Assembly (NCBI GenBank): GCA_964415395.1
Contig: CAYPZU010000025.1
Coordinates: 1 to 28,556, forward strand
DNA length: 28,556 nucleotides
Source of the DNA: CAYPZU01 sp964415395
Lineage (GTDB): Bacteria > Chlamydiota > Chlamydiia > Chlamydiales > SM23-39
Direction of reading: 5' to 3'
The position numbers and the translations under genes are program-made. The notes under the pieces are model-generated. The model had not been told where the DNA came from and made no database searches. It saw only the letters and a program-made list of their open reading frames with translations. The stretch's first letter is position 1; every line of letters starts with the position of its first letter. Positions 5,922-13,554 of the stretch are shown here, in pieces.

Positions 5922-8114
5922 TCAGTAATTTGTTTCCCAGCAATCGCAGCGGCTGAGAGGCATCACTTCGAATCTTTGGACGGGTTGATAGATCTGCTGA
6001 TTCTTCAATCCGCAGGGCGGCCTGTTTGTTTTTGACAGTTCATAAAGCGGCAGATTGATTGAGAAATTGACTTGCCAGATGTTGTTGAACAGCGGATCGT
6101 GGCTGAACATCACTTCGACGGCGGCGAAGTCGCGGTACATCGGCTTGATGCGGATCATCCCCCCGCGGGTTTTGTCGTGGTATTTCCTTCCTGCGATGTA
6201 GTAAGGCCCTGCCGCTCCGTAAAGAAGGAAGTCTTTGCCGCGGACGAAGTAGTAGCCTACCTCTCCATTGAAGCCGTAGGAGACCAGCTCATTCTGGATG
6301 TCGATGGCGTAGTAGGGGCCGATGTAGTCGTCGTAAAGGCATTTGTGCACCTGGTGGCGCGGCCCGACGGGAATGTAGGCGTTCGCGCGGAAATCCCACC
6401 TGCGGCCCAAAACTTCAACACCCACGCCGATCTGGTTGAAATAGCCGACGCTTCCCTGGCGGAAATCGTAGTACAGGTTCGCCCCCAGCATGTGGCAGAA
6501 GGCGTTCGATTCGGGAATATAGCGGGCGATCAATCCCACGGAAGAGGAATAAGTCACATTGTCGAAGCGATCGAGGCGCAGATCGATCATCGGCAGGAAG
6601 CTGCCCGCCTTATACTCGGGAGCGCTCAACAGGGCGATCGTCGTGTAGTTCGTCCCGAATCCCACCTGGCATCCGCGGCAGGTTTGGTTCCCTTCCGTAT
6701 GCCTCACCTCAAGCCGCTTCGGCAGCGGCCAGGGATTCCGCTTCGAGGCTGGCTCGGGGAGCGGCGGCGGAGGCTCTTTCTTCTTAAACCAGTCGAAGAG
6801 CGACGAGACGATCAGCGGCGTCTGTTCGTTTTGGGTCGGCGGCACGAACCGCGCCTCATTCTGGTTTGCCTGGGGAGGTTCTTCTTTTGCCCTTTCGGGA
6901 ATCGTCGCAAGAACGGCAAGGGGCTCCAGTTTTTCCTCTTTTGGCTGCGCAGGAGGAAGTTCGGGCGTACTTTCTTCCGGGACAGCAGCAAGGGTTTCAG
7001 CTGGTTTGATTCCTGCAGCGATCAATGCTGGAGAAGGCGTCGTTTCCTGAGAAACTGGCGCAGGAGGAAGCGCCATTTCCTGCGGAGGAGGAGCAGCGGC
7101 AATCGCGTTTTGCATGGCGATTTTTCTCGCTGCCAGAAACGCTTGTTTTTTCTGCTCAAAGAGGCGGTAGGCGAATTTTTTTATCTGCGCATTCGGCAGA
7201 ACGATGCGGTCGGGTTTTGTTTTTCCAGCAGAGGCGAGCATCGGCTCGGGACGGTTTTGTAAAAGCGCTTCTGTTTTTACTCCCAGATAGGGGAGGAGCG
7301 AATCAAACCAGTCTCCTTTTACGAAGCGGAGAGCGAACCTGCGCACTTTCTGTTTTGCATTTTCTTTGGCTCTTGGAGAGTCGGCGGCTTCAGCGATATC
7401 GCGGGGCAGCCAGGAACCTTTAACGAACGGGAAAACCCACTCGGATAGAGCGTAAAACGGATTGGAGAGGGAATGGGCTGCCGTTTCAGTCCTGGAAAGC
7501 GATTCTCCCCGGATCGCAGCGAGGACGCTTGCATCGCCGATCCAGGGGGCTTGCGAGAGAGCTGCGGCGATTTGTTTGCATTTCGCCCGATCGACAGCGG
7601 GCCATTCTCCGTCGTCGTAAATCCATTCGCCTTTCGCAAGAGGGAAAATCCAATCGCGCAGGAAAGAAATCCCTGCGATTTCCTGCGCTGCCCATTCGCG
7701 GAGTGAAAATCTTTGCGATTTTTGTGGCGGAAATGCGGCAGGATTTTGCATCGCCTGCGGCAGATAGCGCTGCAGCCAGGAAGTGTCGTGGAGCCAGGGA
7801 GCGGCGGAGCGCGATTCCTGCGCTGTTGTTTTCGGCAGATGCGATTCGGAGCTGCTGCCGAGATAGAACGTTTTCAGGAGAGGGGATTCAGGAGCTGCTT
7901 TTTTTTCTTCTGCGGGAAGTTCTGTTTGGGCGGCAGGTTCTCCTGCTGCAGGTTCCGGTTCAGCCAGAAGCTGCGCCGCCTGCTTCAAAAGCTGCGGCTC
8001 TTTGGATTCTTGCATATACGCGGGCGCGCGAAAAAAATCTTCCGCAGCCAAATTTCCAATAGAAAATTGGAGAAGAGCGAAGAAGGAAAAAACGAATCGA
8101 ATAAAGTTACTCAA
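5922..8114 (-). CDS. Inverse-autotransporter-type outer-membrane barrel protein
   Basis: This 730-residue protein is probably in the outer membrane. It has a signal peptide (residues 1-24, cleavage after LAA) and an Ala/Glu/Pro-rich region. It then has three short repeats with the pattern F-x-KG-x-W (KGEW about 161, KGSW about 232, KGDW about 266), a long Pro-rich linker (about 340-455) and a C-terminal beta-barrel from about residue 460. The barrel resembles the inverse autotransporter/intimin-type domain: GFGTNYTT, LDRFDN, GANLYYDFRQG, WDFRANAYIPVG and alternating aromatic strands. No passenger follows the barrel; the extra residues are N-terminal to it. Cys pairs (CRGC about 480, CDC about 724) suggest disulfide cross-linking, as in chlamydial outer-membrane complexes. 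The start is TTG 8114, with GGAAAAG-like bases upstream, and the only ATG nearby would remove the signal peptide. Confidence 0.85.
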   Translation of the reverse strand: MSNFIRFVFSFFALLQFSIGNLAAEDFFRAPAYMQESKEPQLLKQAAQLLAEPEPAAGEPAAQTELPAEEKKAAPESPLLKTFYLGSSSESHLPKTTAQESRSAAPWLHDTSWLQRYLPQAMQNPAAFPPQKSQRFSLREWAAQEIAGISFLRDWIFPLAKGEWIYDDGEWPAVDRAKCKQIAAALSQAPWIGDASVLAAIRGESLSRTETAAHSLSNPFYALSEWVFPFVKGSWLPRDIAEAADSPRAKENAKQKVRRFALRFVKGDWFDSLLPYLGVKTEALLQNRPEPMLASAGKTKPDRIVLPNAQIKKFAYRLFEQKKQAFLAARKIAMQNAIAAAPPPQEMALPPAPVSQETTPSPALIAAGIKPAETLAAVPEESTPELPPAQPKEEKLEPLAVLATIPERAKEEPPQANQNEARFVPPTQNEQTPLIVSSLFDWFKKKEPPPPLPEPASKRNPWPLPKRLEVRHTEGNQTCRGCQVGFGTNYTTIALLSAPEYKAGSFLPMIDLRLDRFDNVTYSSSVGLIARYIPESNAFCHMLGANLYYDFRQGSVGYFNQIGVGVEVLGRRWDFRANAYIPVGPRHQVHKCLYDDYIGPYYAIDIQNELVSYGFNGEVGYYFVRGKDFLLYGAAGPYYIAGRKYHDKTRGGMIRIKPMYRDFAAVEVMFSHDPLFNNIWQVNFSINLPLYELSKTNRPPCGLKNQQIYQPVQRFEVMPLSRCDCWETNY

Positions 8115-8385
8115 TCTTTCTTTTCCGATTATTTAAAATAAGAACGCCTGTAAATTATTATCTCTCTAATTCCACCTATTACAAAAGAGGGCGAATTAAA
8201 GCCATGGTTAAATCCGCAGGGAGATTGTCTATGGCGCGGGTAATTTCGTAAGCGGCTTATTTATAGTTGGTTGTGGATTTTTTGTAAGATGCTTAATTTG
8301 AGATGTTTGCGGGAAATGTAAATATTTATTTTTAATTAAGAATATATTAAAATAATATTGGGACAATATTAAAAAGGTGGTAAAC
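8115..8385. other. AT-rich divergent intergenic region
   Basis: These 271 bases lie between divergently read genes. There is no convincing gene. A 15-codon frame from the ATG at 8204 has no support. The right part is very AT-rich, as expected for promoters. Just before the 8386 gene, AATATTG/CAATATT (8354-8370, loop GGA) forms a 7-base-pair stem next to the ribosome binding site, perhaps an operator or a translation control hairpin. Confidence 0.5.
8155..8184 (-). promoter_or_regulatory. Possible promoter of the barrel gene
   Basis: On the minus strand TTGTAA (8179-8184) and TAATAA (8155-8160) are 18 bases apart, about 40 bases ahead of the TTG start. The match is moderate in an AT-rich stretch, so this is only a candidate. 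Confidence 0.3.
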
Positions 8386-8781
8386 GTGACTGTTTCTGCG
8401 GTAAGTTCGTATTCTTCAAGCCAGGTTCAGCAATCGAACGGATTGGATCCGAATGTGATTCAGGCGCTTGAGGATATCGATGGGTTGAATGAGGATATCG
8501 CGAGCTTGACGAGTCTTCTCGAGACCGGCAAAGGAACGCCTCAGCAGATCGCTGCCTTGCAGCAGAAGATCGCCGCCGATTCTTCTCAGCTGGATGGGTT
8601 TATGTCGTCCCATGCCTCTTCCTTCACCTCCGAGGAGCTCTCGATTGCAAAAGGGTTGGACGATGAGGCGGGAAACCTTGCAATGCTCCCTCCGCAGGAT
8701 GCGATCGACATCTCGCATATGGCGGGCTTTATCCAGGCGTATTCGGACATCCTCCACGCTGAGTTGTATCCGACAAAATAA
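8386..8781 (+). CDS. Small Ser-rich helical protein of unknown function
   Basis: This is a 131-residue protein with a Ser/Val/Gln-rich, unstructured N-terminus (TVSAVSSYSSSQ) and then helical heptad-like stretches (about residues 25-70 and 80-125). There is no signal peptide and no membrane segment. GTG 8386 is preferred over the in-frame GTG at 8377, because AGGTGG (8375-8380) is a good Shine-Dalgarno 5 bases before 8386 and would overlap the earlier codon. A disordered Ser-rich N-terminus on a small helical protein is what many type III secretion substrates look like, but this is weak evidence and no chaperone gene is next to it. The gene has its own AT-rich upstream region, and a separate promoter follows for the next gene. 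Confidence 0.75.
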   Translation: MTVSAVSSYSSSQVQQSNGLDPNVIQALEDIDGLNEDIASLTSLLETGKGTPQQIAALQQKIAADSSQLDGFMSSHASSFTSEELSIAKGLDDEAGNLAMLPPQDAIDISHMAGFIQAYSDILHAELYPTK

Positions 8782-8785
8782 GGCG

Positions 8786-8814
8786 TTGAAATCTTTTCTT
8801 TGCCTTTCTAAGAT
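8786..8814 (+). promoter_or_regulatory. Candidate sigma-70-type promoter of the GT2-TPR gene
   Basis: TTGAAA (8786-8791) and TAAGAT (8809-8814) are separated by 17 bases. Transcription would start near 8821, about 24 bases ahead of the ATG at 8845. The gene therefore appears to be transcribed on its own. Confidence 0.55.
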
Positions 8815-8819
8815 GGCAT

Positions 8820-8840
8820 CCCTTTCTTTTCAAAGGGGTG
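8820..8840 (+). promoter_or_regulatory. Hairpin covering the ribosome binding site
   Basis: CCCTTT (8820-8825) can pair with AAAGGG (8832-8837) across a 6-base loop, hiding part of the GGGGTG that serves as ribosome binding site for the ATG at 8845. It starts at the predicted transcript 5' end. This could be a weak switch or thermometer-like element, or chance. Confidence 0.3.
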
Positions 8841-8844
8841 TCCT

Positions 8845-10023
8845 ATGTTCCGGTTTTTTTTCCTCCTGATTTGCTCCTTCGTCGCATTGTCCGCTAAAGA
8901 GACGGTGTGTTTGAACATGATCGTTAAGAATGAGAAGGATGTGATTCGAAGATGCCTCGACTCGGTGATCCCGGTCATCGATTATTGGGTGATCGTCGAC
9001 ACGGGATCGGAAGACGGAACGCAGAAGATCATTCTGGAGCATTTGAAAGATATACCTGGAGAGCTTTACGAGAGGCCGTGGAAAAATTTCGAGCACAACC
9101 GCAACGAGGCTCTTGATTTGGCTAGGGAATCAGCTGATTACATCCTTTTCATGGACGCCGATGATATTCTCCTCTTCGAGGGGGAGCCGCAGTTTCCCGA
9201 ACTTGCCGCAGATAGTTATAAAATGTGGCGGGGCACTGAAAGCTTCAGCTATCTAAAACCGCAGCTCGTGCGGGCCAGCCTTCCCTGGAAGTGGATTGGG
9301 GTCACGCACGAATATTTGGGATGCGATGGAGATTATTCTTCAGAGACGCTGGAGAACGTAGCCTATCGCTCTTGCGATGGAGGGGCTGATGGAAAAAACC
9401 CGATGGGGAAATTCCGCAGGGATATCCAGCTTCTCGAGGCGGGATTGAAAGAGGATCCGAACAACTCCCGCTATGCATTCTATTTGGCGCAAAGCTACAA
9501 AGATGCCGGCGAGCCAGGCAAAGCGGTCGAGTGGTATCAAAAAAGGGTCAAAATGGGCGGCTGGGCTGAAGAGGTGTATTGGTCGAAGCTTCATGTTGGG
9601 CTGGCCCTGAAAGATATGGGACTGCCGGCAAGCGTAGTCGCTGAGAGCCTGATCGACGCTTTTAAATACCGTCCCCATAGGCCCGAAACGCTCTATTATT
9701 TGGCCGAGCTGTATATTCAAGAGAGGAACTACGCCAAGGCGTATGAATTCCTGAAGGTTTGGGAATACATCCCCAAACCCGCCGAGAAGGATAGCCTGTT
9801 CAACATGGATTGGGTGGAGCAGTACGGCCTGTTATTCCAGCTTTCCATCGCCTCCTATTATCTGGGGCACTATGAAGAGTCTCTGAAGATGTGCGATCAG
9901 CTGTTGGCGATTCGGGAGCTGCCAGAGAGCTGGCGGGCGCAGACGTTCGTCAACCGGACATTCCCCTTGGCGAAGCTCGAAGAGAGAACCAAAAGCCTCG
10001 GGCCTGATTGTGTTGCCGAATGA
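8845..10023 (+). CDS. Exported GT2-family glycosyltransferase with TPR domain
   Basis: This 392-residue protein starts with a Sec signal peptide (MFRFFFLLICSFVALSA). It continues with a GT2 GT-A domain: NMIVKNE at 24-30, VDTGSEDGT at 51-59, the metal-binding DADD at 104-107 and an HE pair at 155-156 that could include the catalytic base. Residues 195-390 form TPR-like helical repeats. This GT2-TPR layout is known in bacterial protein or glycan glycosyltransferases that use UDP-sugars, so I expect it to transfer a sugar to an unknown acceptor. The signal peptide is at odds with cytoplasmic donor supply and points to action after export. All key residues are present, unlike its paralogue in the N-terminal half of the 15985-18087 protein. 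The gene ends 2 bases before the end of the convergent GH130-like gene. Confidence 0.88.
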   Translation: MFRFFFLLICSFVALSAKETVCLNMIVKNEKDVIRRCLDSVIPVIDYWVIVDTGSEDGTQKIILEHLKDIPGELYERPWKNFEHNRNEALDLARESADYILFMDADDILLFEGEPQFPELAADSYKMWRGTESFSYLKPQLVRASLPWKWIGVTHEYLGCDGDYSSETLENVAYRSCDGGADGKNPMGKFRRDIQLLEAGLKEDPNNSRYAFYLAQSYKDAGEPGKAVEWYQKRVKMGGWAEEVYWSKLHVGLALKDMGLPASVVAESLIDAFKYRPHRPETLYYLAELYIQERNYAKAYEFLKVWEYIPKPAEKDSLFNMDWVEQYGLLFQLSIASYYLGHYEESLKMCDQLLAIRELPESWRAQTFVNRTFPLAKLEERTKSLGPDCVAE

Positions 10024-10025
10024 GC

Positions 10026-11060
10026 TTAGGGAGCGTTTTTTACGGGGACCAGCGACTCGATCAGCTTTTCCTTGCTTAGAGTCGCTACCCATACTTCGCT
10101 GTCGTCTTTTCCGTAAGCGAGAAGGATTTTGTCTCCGTCGATGACAAAGCCTCCTGGGAAGATCACCCGTTTAAGGTAGCTTGATTTGGTATAGAACCCG
10201 TCGGAGACGATCGGCTTAGGGCTTAATTTTTTCAGCTCGAAAGGGGGCTCTGCAGAAAACGTGTAGGCTCCCATAAAGTAATGCCACATTTCCCATCCCC
10301 ACGAGACGTCGGTGAGTATTTTGGCGCTCGAGTGGAAGAACGCGAGATATTCGCCGTCGACGAGAAGCGCGGGAGATGAGCCGCGGAGCGTTCCCCACTG
10401 CCAGTCGATTTCGGAGTGCGAATTATAGCAAGGGTAGCATTCCCCGCTCATGAGGTTTGGGTAGAGGATTTCGTGGGGGACGATCGAATAGCCGAGAAGC
10501 AGCGTCTTGTTCCATTCAAAAGGAACCCAGTTCTTCTCCCAAAGCTGGCGCGAGAGCTTCTCTTCGCAAATGAGCTTCAGCGGAGAAGAGAGGACGAATT
10601 GGCCGTTTTTATAGGCCAGTTCGGTCATGAACATATCGCGCCGGTCCTGGAGAGCGAGATGGGGTTTTTCGATGTTGTCGTTATAGAAAAGGAAGAAACG
10701 TCCCCGGTAGGAAAAAATGCGGGCGTCCTCGGCGTGCGAGGGATTTTTGCTTCCGCGGGAGCGGGTATTGATCAGCCGCGGTTCAGCGATGATCTCCAGA
10801 TTCTTGTCGAGCAGGAGAACGCCGATGTAGGAGATCGCATAGTCATCGTGCGGGTCGGGAGAAAAGCGGAAGGTGAGGAGATAGGAGGTTTCATCGAACC
10901 GGATGATCGAGGGGTTGAACGAGCCGGGAAATTCGGGCAGCGGGATCTGTTTTTTTTCGAGGACGATTTCCCGTTCCATGAGTTCGTCGAGATCCTGGTA
11001 GGCGAAAAGCGGCGCATGGATCAGGGCAAGAGAGAATAGCAAATATCGCAGCATAGGCAT
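10026..11060 (-). CDS. Exported GH130-like beta-propeller enzyme
   Basis: This 344-residue protein has a signal peptide (MLRYLLFSLALIHAPLFA) and a five-bladed propeller of the GH130 type, the family of mannosyl-glycan phosphorylases and relatives. Visible family marks are FNPSIIRF near 48, EDAR at 111-114 matching the catalytic-Asp EDPR motif, EKNWVPF, GSSPALLVDGEYLAFFH and FPGGFVIDGDKILLAYGKDD near the end. By family it would cleave or phosphorolyse a beta-mannoside-like bond; the exact substrate is unknown. Met3 at 11054 is an equally good start. The same domain is fused to a GT2-TPR half in the 15985-18087 protein. Here it is a separate gene convergent with the stand-alone GT2-TPR gene, which strengthens the idea that the two work together. 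Confidence 0.82.
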   Translation of the reverse strand: MPMLRYLLFSLALIHAPLFAYQDLDELMEREIVLEKKQIPLPEFPGSFNPSIIRFDETSYLLTFRFSPDPHDDYAISYIGVLLLDKNLEIIAEPRLINTRSRGSKNPSHAEDARIFSYRGRFFLFYNDNIEKPHLALQDRRDMFMTELAYKNGQFVLSSPLKLICEEKLSRQLWEKNWVPFEWNKTLLLGYSIVPHEILYPNLMSGECYPCYNSHSEIDWQWGTLRGSSPALLVDGEYLAFFHSSAKILTDVSWGWEMWHYFMGAYTFSAEPPFELKKLSPKPIVSDGFYTKSSYLKRVIFPGGFVIDGDKILLAYGKDDSEVWVATLSKEKLIESLVPVKNAP

Positions 11061-11097
11061 CGATCCATGATTTTTTAAGGGCCAATATCTTGGATTC

Positions 11098-11127
11098 TTG
11101 AAAAATTTCTGGCCAGGGTTTTCTAAA
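11098..11127 (+). promoter_or_regulatory. Possible promoter of the eight-gene operon
   Basis: TTGAAA (11098-11103) and TCTAAA (11122-11127) are 18 bases apart, about 70 bases upstream of the first ATG at 11198. The -10 match is only moderate. It is the best candidate I see in the 137-base divergent gap. Confidence 0.3.
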
Positions 11128-11197
11128 AAACTTCTAAAATTTTGTTTTCGTAAATCCCCGTTTTTCTTAGGATCATCACCTTTTTAAACGGACCGCC

Positions 11198-12196
11198 ATG
11201 AAAGTTTTGAAATTGAGCTTCAAGCTGGGCTTACTCTGGAATGGGTTGTTCTCCTCGTTCGGGGGAATCGCTGCAGAAGCGATTCCGTTCGCAGCGTTTG
11301 GCGGGATCGAAGAGCATTTCAAAACGGCAGAGGGAAAAGACGGGTTCCATCAGATGAAGAACATCGACTTCATCTACACGATCAATTTGGACCAGAGGCC
11401 GGAAAAATTTGCCTCCTGCGTACAGCAGTTGGAAAAATATGGGATCTCTCCCTATCGGTTTTCGGCTGTGAACGGATGGGAGCTGACGCTTGAACAGATC
11501 AACCAGCTGGGCGTTGTTTTCGAGCCGGGAATGAGTGGCGGCACGTGGGGAACCTGGTATGAGGAAGGGGGAGATAAGACGCCCCATCACGAACCGGTTC
11601 AGGCCGTAGGCAGAAACTACTTTTGCCATTGCATGTCGCCCGGCGCGATCGGCATCGTCCTCAGCCATTTATCTATTTTGCAGGATGCGTTCGACTCGGG
11701 ATACGAAACGATCTGGGTCATGGAAGACGACATCGAAATCGTCCGCGATCCGCATCTTTTGTCTGCCCTGATCGAACAGCTCGATGCGCTCGCGGGGAAA
11801 GAGAACTGGGATGTGCTTTTCACCGATCCAGACACGAAAAATAGAGAGGGAAGATACGTCCCTTGCTCGGCTTACGCCTGGAGGCCGAATTACGCTCCTG
11901 AACATCCCGCACAATTCGCTGAAAAAGCTGCGATTGGCGCCGATCTGCGGAAGGTGGGCGCCCGCTACGGAGCCTATTCGATGATCGTAAGGCGCTCGGG
12001 GATGGAGAAAATCCTCTCGTTTTTTAAGAAGTATAAGATCTTCCTGCCTTACGACATGGAATATACTCAGCCGCCCGGAATCAAGCTGTACACGGTTTTG
12101 AGCGATGTGGTTTCGACGCAGCCGATGGCCCTGACGGACAACGGGGCGCCCAATTATTTAAAGAGAGATGGAAATGGTGGATCAACCGATGAATGA
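11198..12196 (+). CDS. Exported GT25-family glycosyltransferase, copy 1
   Basis: This 332-residue protein has an N-terminal hydrophobic segment ending near AAEA (residue 28), probably a signal peptide. The GT25 domain (LPS galactosyltransferase/procollagen galactosyltransferase family) follows: FIYTINLDQRPEK at 58-70, YRFSAVNGWEL, FCHCM at 142-146, GAIGIVLSHLSILQDA, the metal-binding EDD at 176-178, and YSMIVRRSG. By family it would add a hexose, often galactose, to a sugar or hydroxylysine acceptor. It is the first gene of a plus-strand operon reaching 18830, and its stop overlaps the next gene. It is closest to the copy at 22715-23629. The C-terminus has the shared SDNG-PNYL-like motif (here TDNGAPNYL), followed by a short extra tail. 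Confidence 0.88.
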   Translation: MKVLKLSFKLGLLWNGLFSSFGGIAAEAIPFAAFGGIEEHFKTAEGKDGFHQMKNIDFIYTINLDQRPEKFASCVQQLEKYGISPYRFSAVNGWELTLEQINQLGVVFEPGMSGGTWGTWYEEGGDKTPHHEPVQAVGRNYFCHCMSPGAIGIVLSHLSILQDAFDSGYETIWVMEDDIEIVRDPHLLSALIEQLDALAGKENWDVLFTDPDTKNREGRYVPCSAYAWRPNYAPEHPAQFAEKAAIGADLRKVGARYGAYSMIVRRSGMEKILSFFKKYKIFLPYDMEYTQPPGIKLYTVLSDVVSTQPMALTDNGAPNYLKRDGNGGSTDE

Positions 12197-12857
12197 GCCT
12201 CTGCCCCCTGAATCGGCCTATGTGCAGGTGGTGGAATCTCCGGACAAAGTCAAGGCCAGAGCCTATAAGTGTATGGAGTCGGTGATCGGCTGGTGCTCCC
12301 CGATCAAGGCGGAGACGCTGATCGACATTATTTTGCGCTACAAACCGGAGACGGTCGTCGAAATCGGCGTTTTCGGCGGCCATTCGGTTATTCCGATGGC
12401 TGTCGCGCTGAAGGCGAACGGCTCGGGCAAACTCCACGGGATCGATCCCTGGGACAATCAGGCCTCGCTCGAAGGGGTGATGAATCCCTCCAACGAGTAT
12501 TACTGGTCTACGATCAACCTGGAGGCGATCCTCCAAAATCTGATCGACAGGATTCAGGAGTTCGGGCTGGACGAGCAGATCGCCCTTTATCGCTGCACGT
12601 CGAAAGACGCTCCAGTGATCGAAAACATCGACTTGATCCACATCGACGGCAACCATTCGGACGTCACTTCCTATATCGACGTGACAAAATGGGTTCCGCT
12701 GATGAGGAGCGGAGGATGGATCGTGTTCGACGACATGACCTGGTATGAAAACGGGATGTTTACGACTGCGCGCGCTGTGGAATGGCTCGACGAGCATTGC
12801 TACAAACTTGCGGAATTCAAAGATAAAAGCATTTGGGGAATTTGGATAAAACCATGA
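12189..12857 (+). CDS. SAM-dependent methyltransferase-like protein, not exported
   Basis: This 222-residue Rossmann-fold protein of the Methyltransf_24/cephalosporin-hydroxylase-like type has motif I VVEIGVFGGHS, the second acidic strand GIDPWD, IHIDGNHSD typical of this group, and VFDDM. It is the only protein of the enzyme island without a signal peptide. ATG codons at 12168 and 12174 are in frame, but 12189 is preferred. GGTGG lies about 8 bases upstream, and this start overlaps the GT25 stop by 8 bases rather than 29. It probably methylates a sugar or small metabolite. Its paralogue, the next gene, shares GWCS...KPET.VE.GVFGG and is exported. ATGA overlap with that gene indicates coupling. 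Confidence 0.82.
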   Translation: MNEPLPPESAYVQVVESPDKVKARAYKCMESVIGWCSPIKAETLIDIILRYKPETVVEIGVFGGHSVIPMAVALKANGSGKLHGIDPWDNQASLEGVMNPSNEYYWSTINLEAILQNLIDRIQEFGLDEQIALYRCTSKDAPVIENIDLIHIDGNHSDVTSYIDVTKWVPLMRSGGWIVFDDMTWYENGMFTTARAVEWLDEHCYKLAEFKDKSIWGIWIKP

Positions 12858-13550
12858 ACAAAATCATTATTGCCTTTCTCGTATGTTTCACTCCGTTTCT
12901 CGGGGCTCAGGATGCAAAAGCCGTCCAGGAATTGAAGCAGAAGGTGATGGCTTCATTGCCGACTCTCGAAGGGTGGTGCTCGAAGGAAAAAGCGGCCGCT
13001 TTCATCGATCTGGTGATGGAGGTTAAACCCGAGACCTGCGTTGAAGTGGGTGTATTCGGGGGCTCNNNNNNNNNNGGGCTCTTCTGTATTCCCCGTCGCA
13101 TCCGCGCTGAAGTTTTTAGACCATGGCGTGATCATCGCCATCGATCCCTGGGATAAGATCGAGACGATCAAATATTTTGATCCGGTTGAAGATAAAGTGA
13201 ATCTCAACTGGTGGGGGAAGCTGAACTTCGATTACATCTACAATTCCTATCTCAAAATGGTTAAAAAATTCGAGTTGGAACGGTTTGTCCAGACGATCAA
13301 AGCCACGTCGGAAATCGCCGCTTTCCAAGTGGGCGAAATCGACATTCTCCATCTCGATGGCAACTTCACCGAGGAAATTTCAAAACTCGACGCGATGATC
13401 TATACCCCCAAGGTCCGCTCGGGAGGTTATATCTGGATCAACGACGCTCTCTCCGCAAAGCGGCAGGATGCGATCGAGATCCTGGAAGAGTCGTGCGACG
13501 CCGTCAAGGTGATCGATAACGGAAACTGCATCCTCTACAAAAAGAGATGA
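12854..13550 (+). CDS. Exported methyltransferase-like protein, split by a false gap
   Basis: As assembled, the frame breaks at ten N (13066-13075), but the bases on both sides repeat GGGCTC. Merging them removes 16 bases and restores one continuous frame of 226 residues through VEVGVFGGSSVFPVA. The protein has a signal peptide (MNKIIIAFLVCFTPFLGA), motif I VEVGVFGG, IAIDPWD, and LHLDGNFTE, where the His of the paralogue's DGNH is Phe. The paralogue's VFDDM is reduced to a single Asp (INDA). It is the exported twin of the 12189-12857 gene, and activity is uncertain because of these changes. Its ATG overlaps the TGA of that gene, and the next ATG follows its stop by 4 bases. Confidence 0.85.
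13066..13075. other. False scaffold gap that breaks a gene
   Basis: Ten N are bordered by GGGCTC on both sides. Joining at this 6-base overlap restores codons GGT GTA TTC GGG GGC TCT TCT GTA, matching the GVFGGHS motif of the paralogue. The frameshift is therefore an assembly artefact. Confidence 0.88.
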
Positions 13551-13554
13551 GCTC

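Noticed and set aside
6072..7262. A 396-codon plus-strand frame opposite the barrel gene
   Set aside because: Low-complexity Arg/Phe/Val-rich product with no ribosome binding site; the minus-strand barrel gene explains the region.
8204..8251. Short open frame of 15 codons between the barrel gene and the small orphan
   Set aside because: No ribosome binding site or pattern; length expected by chance.
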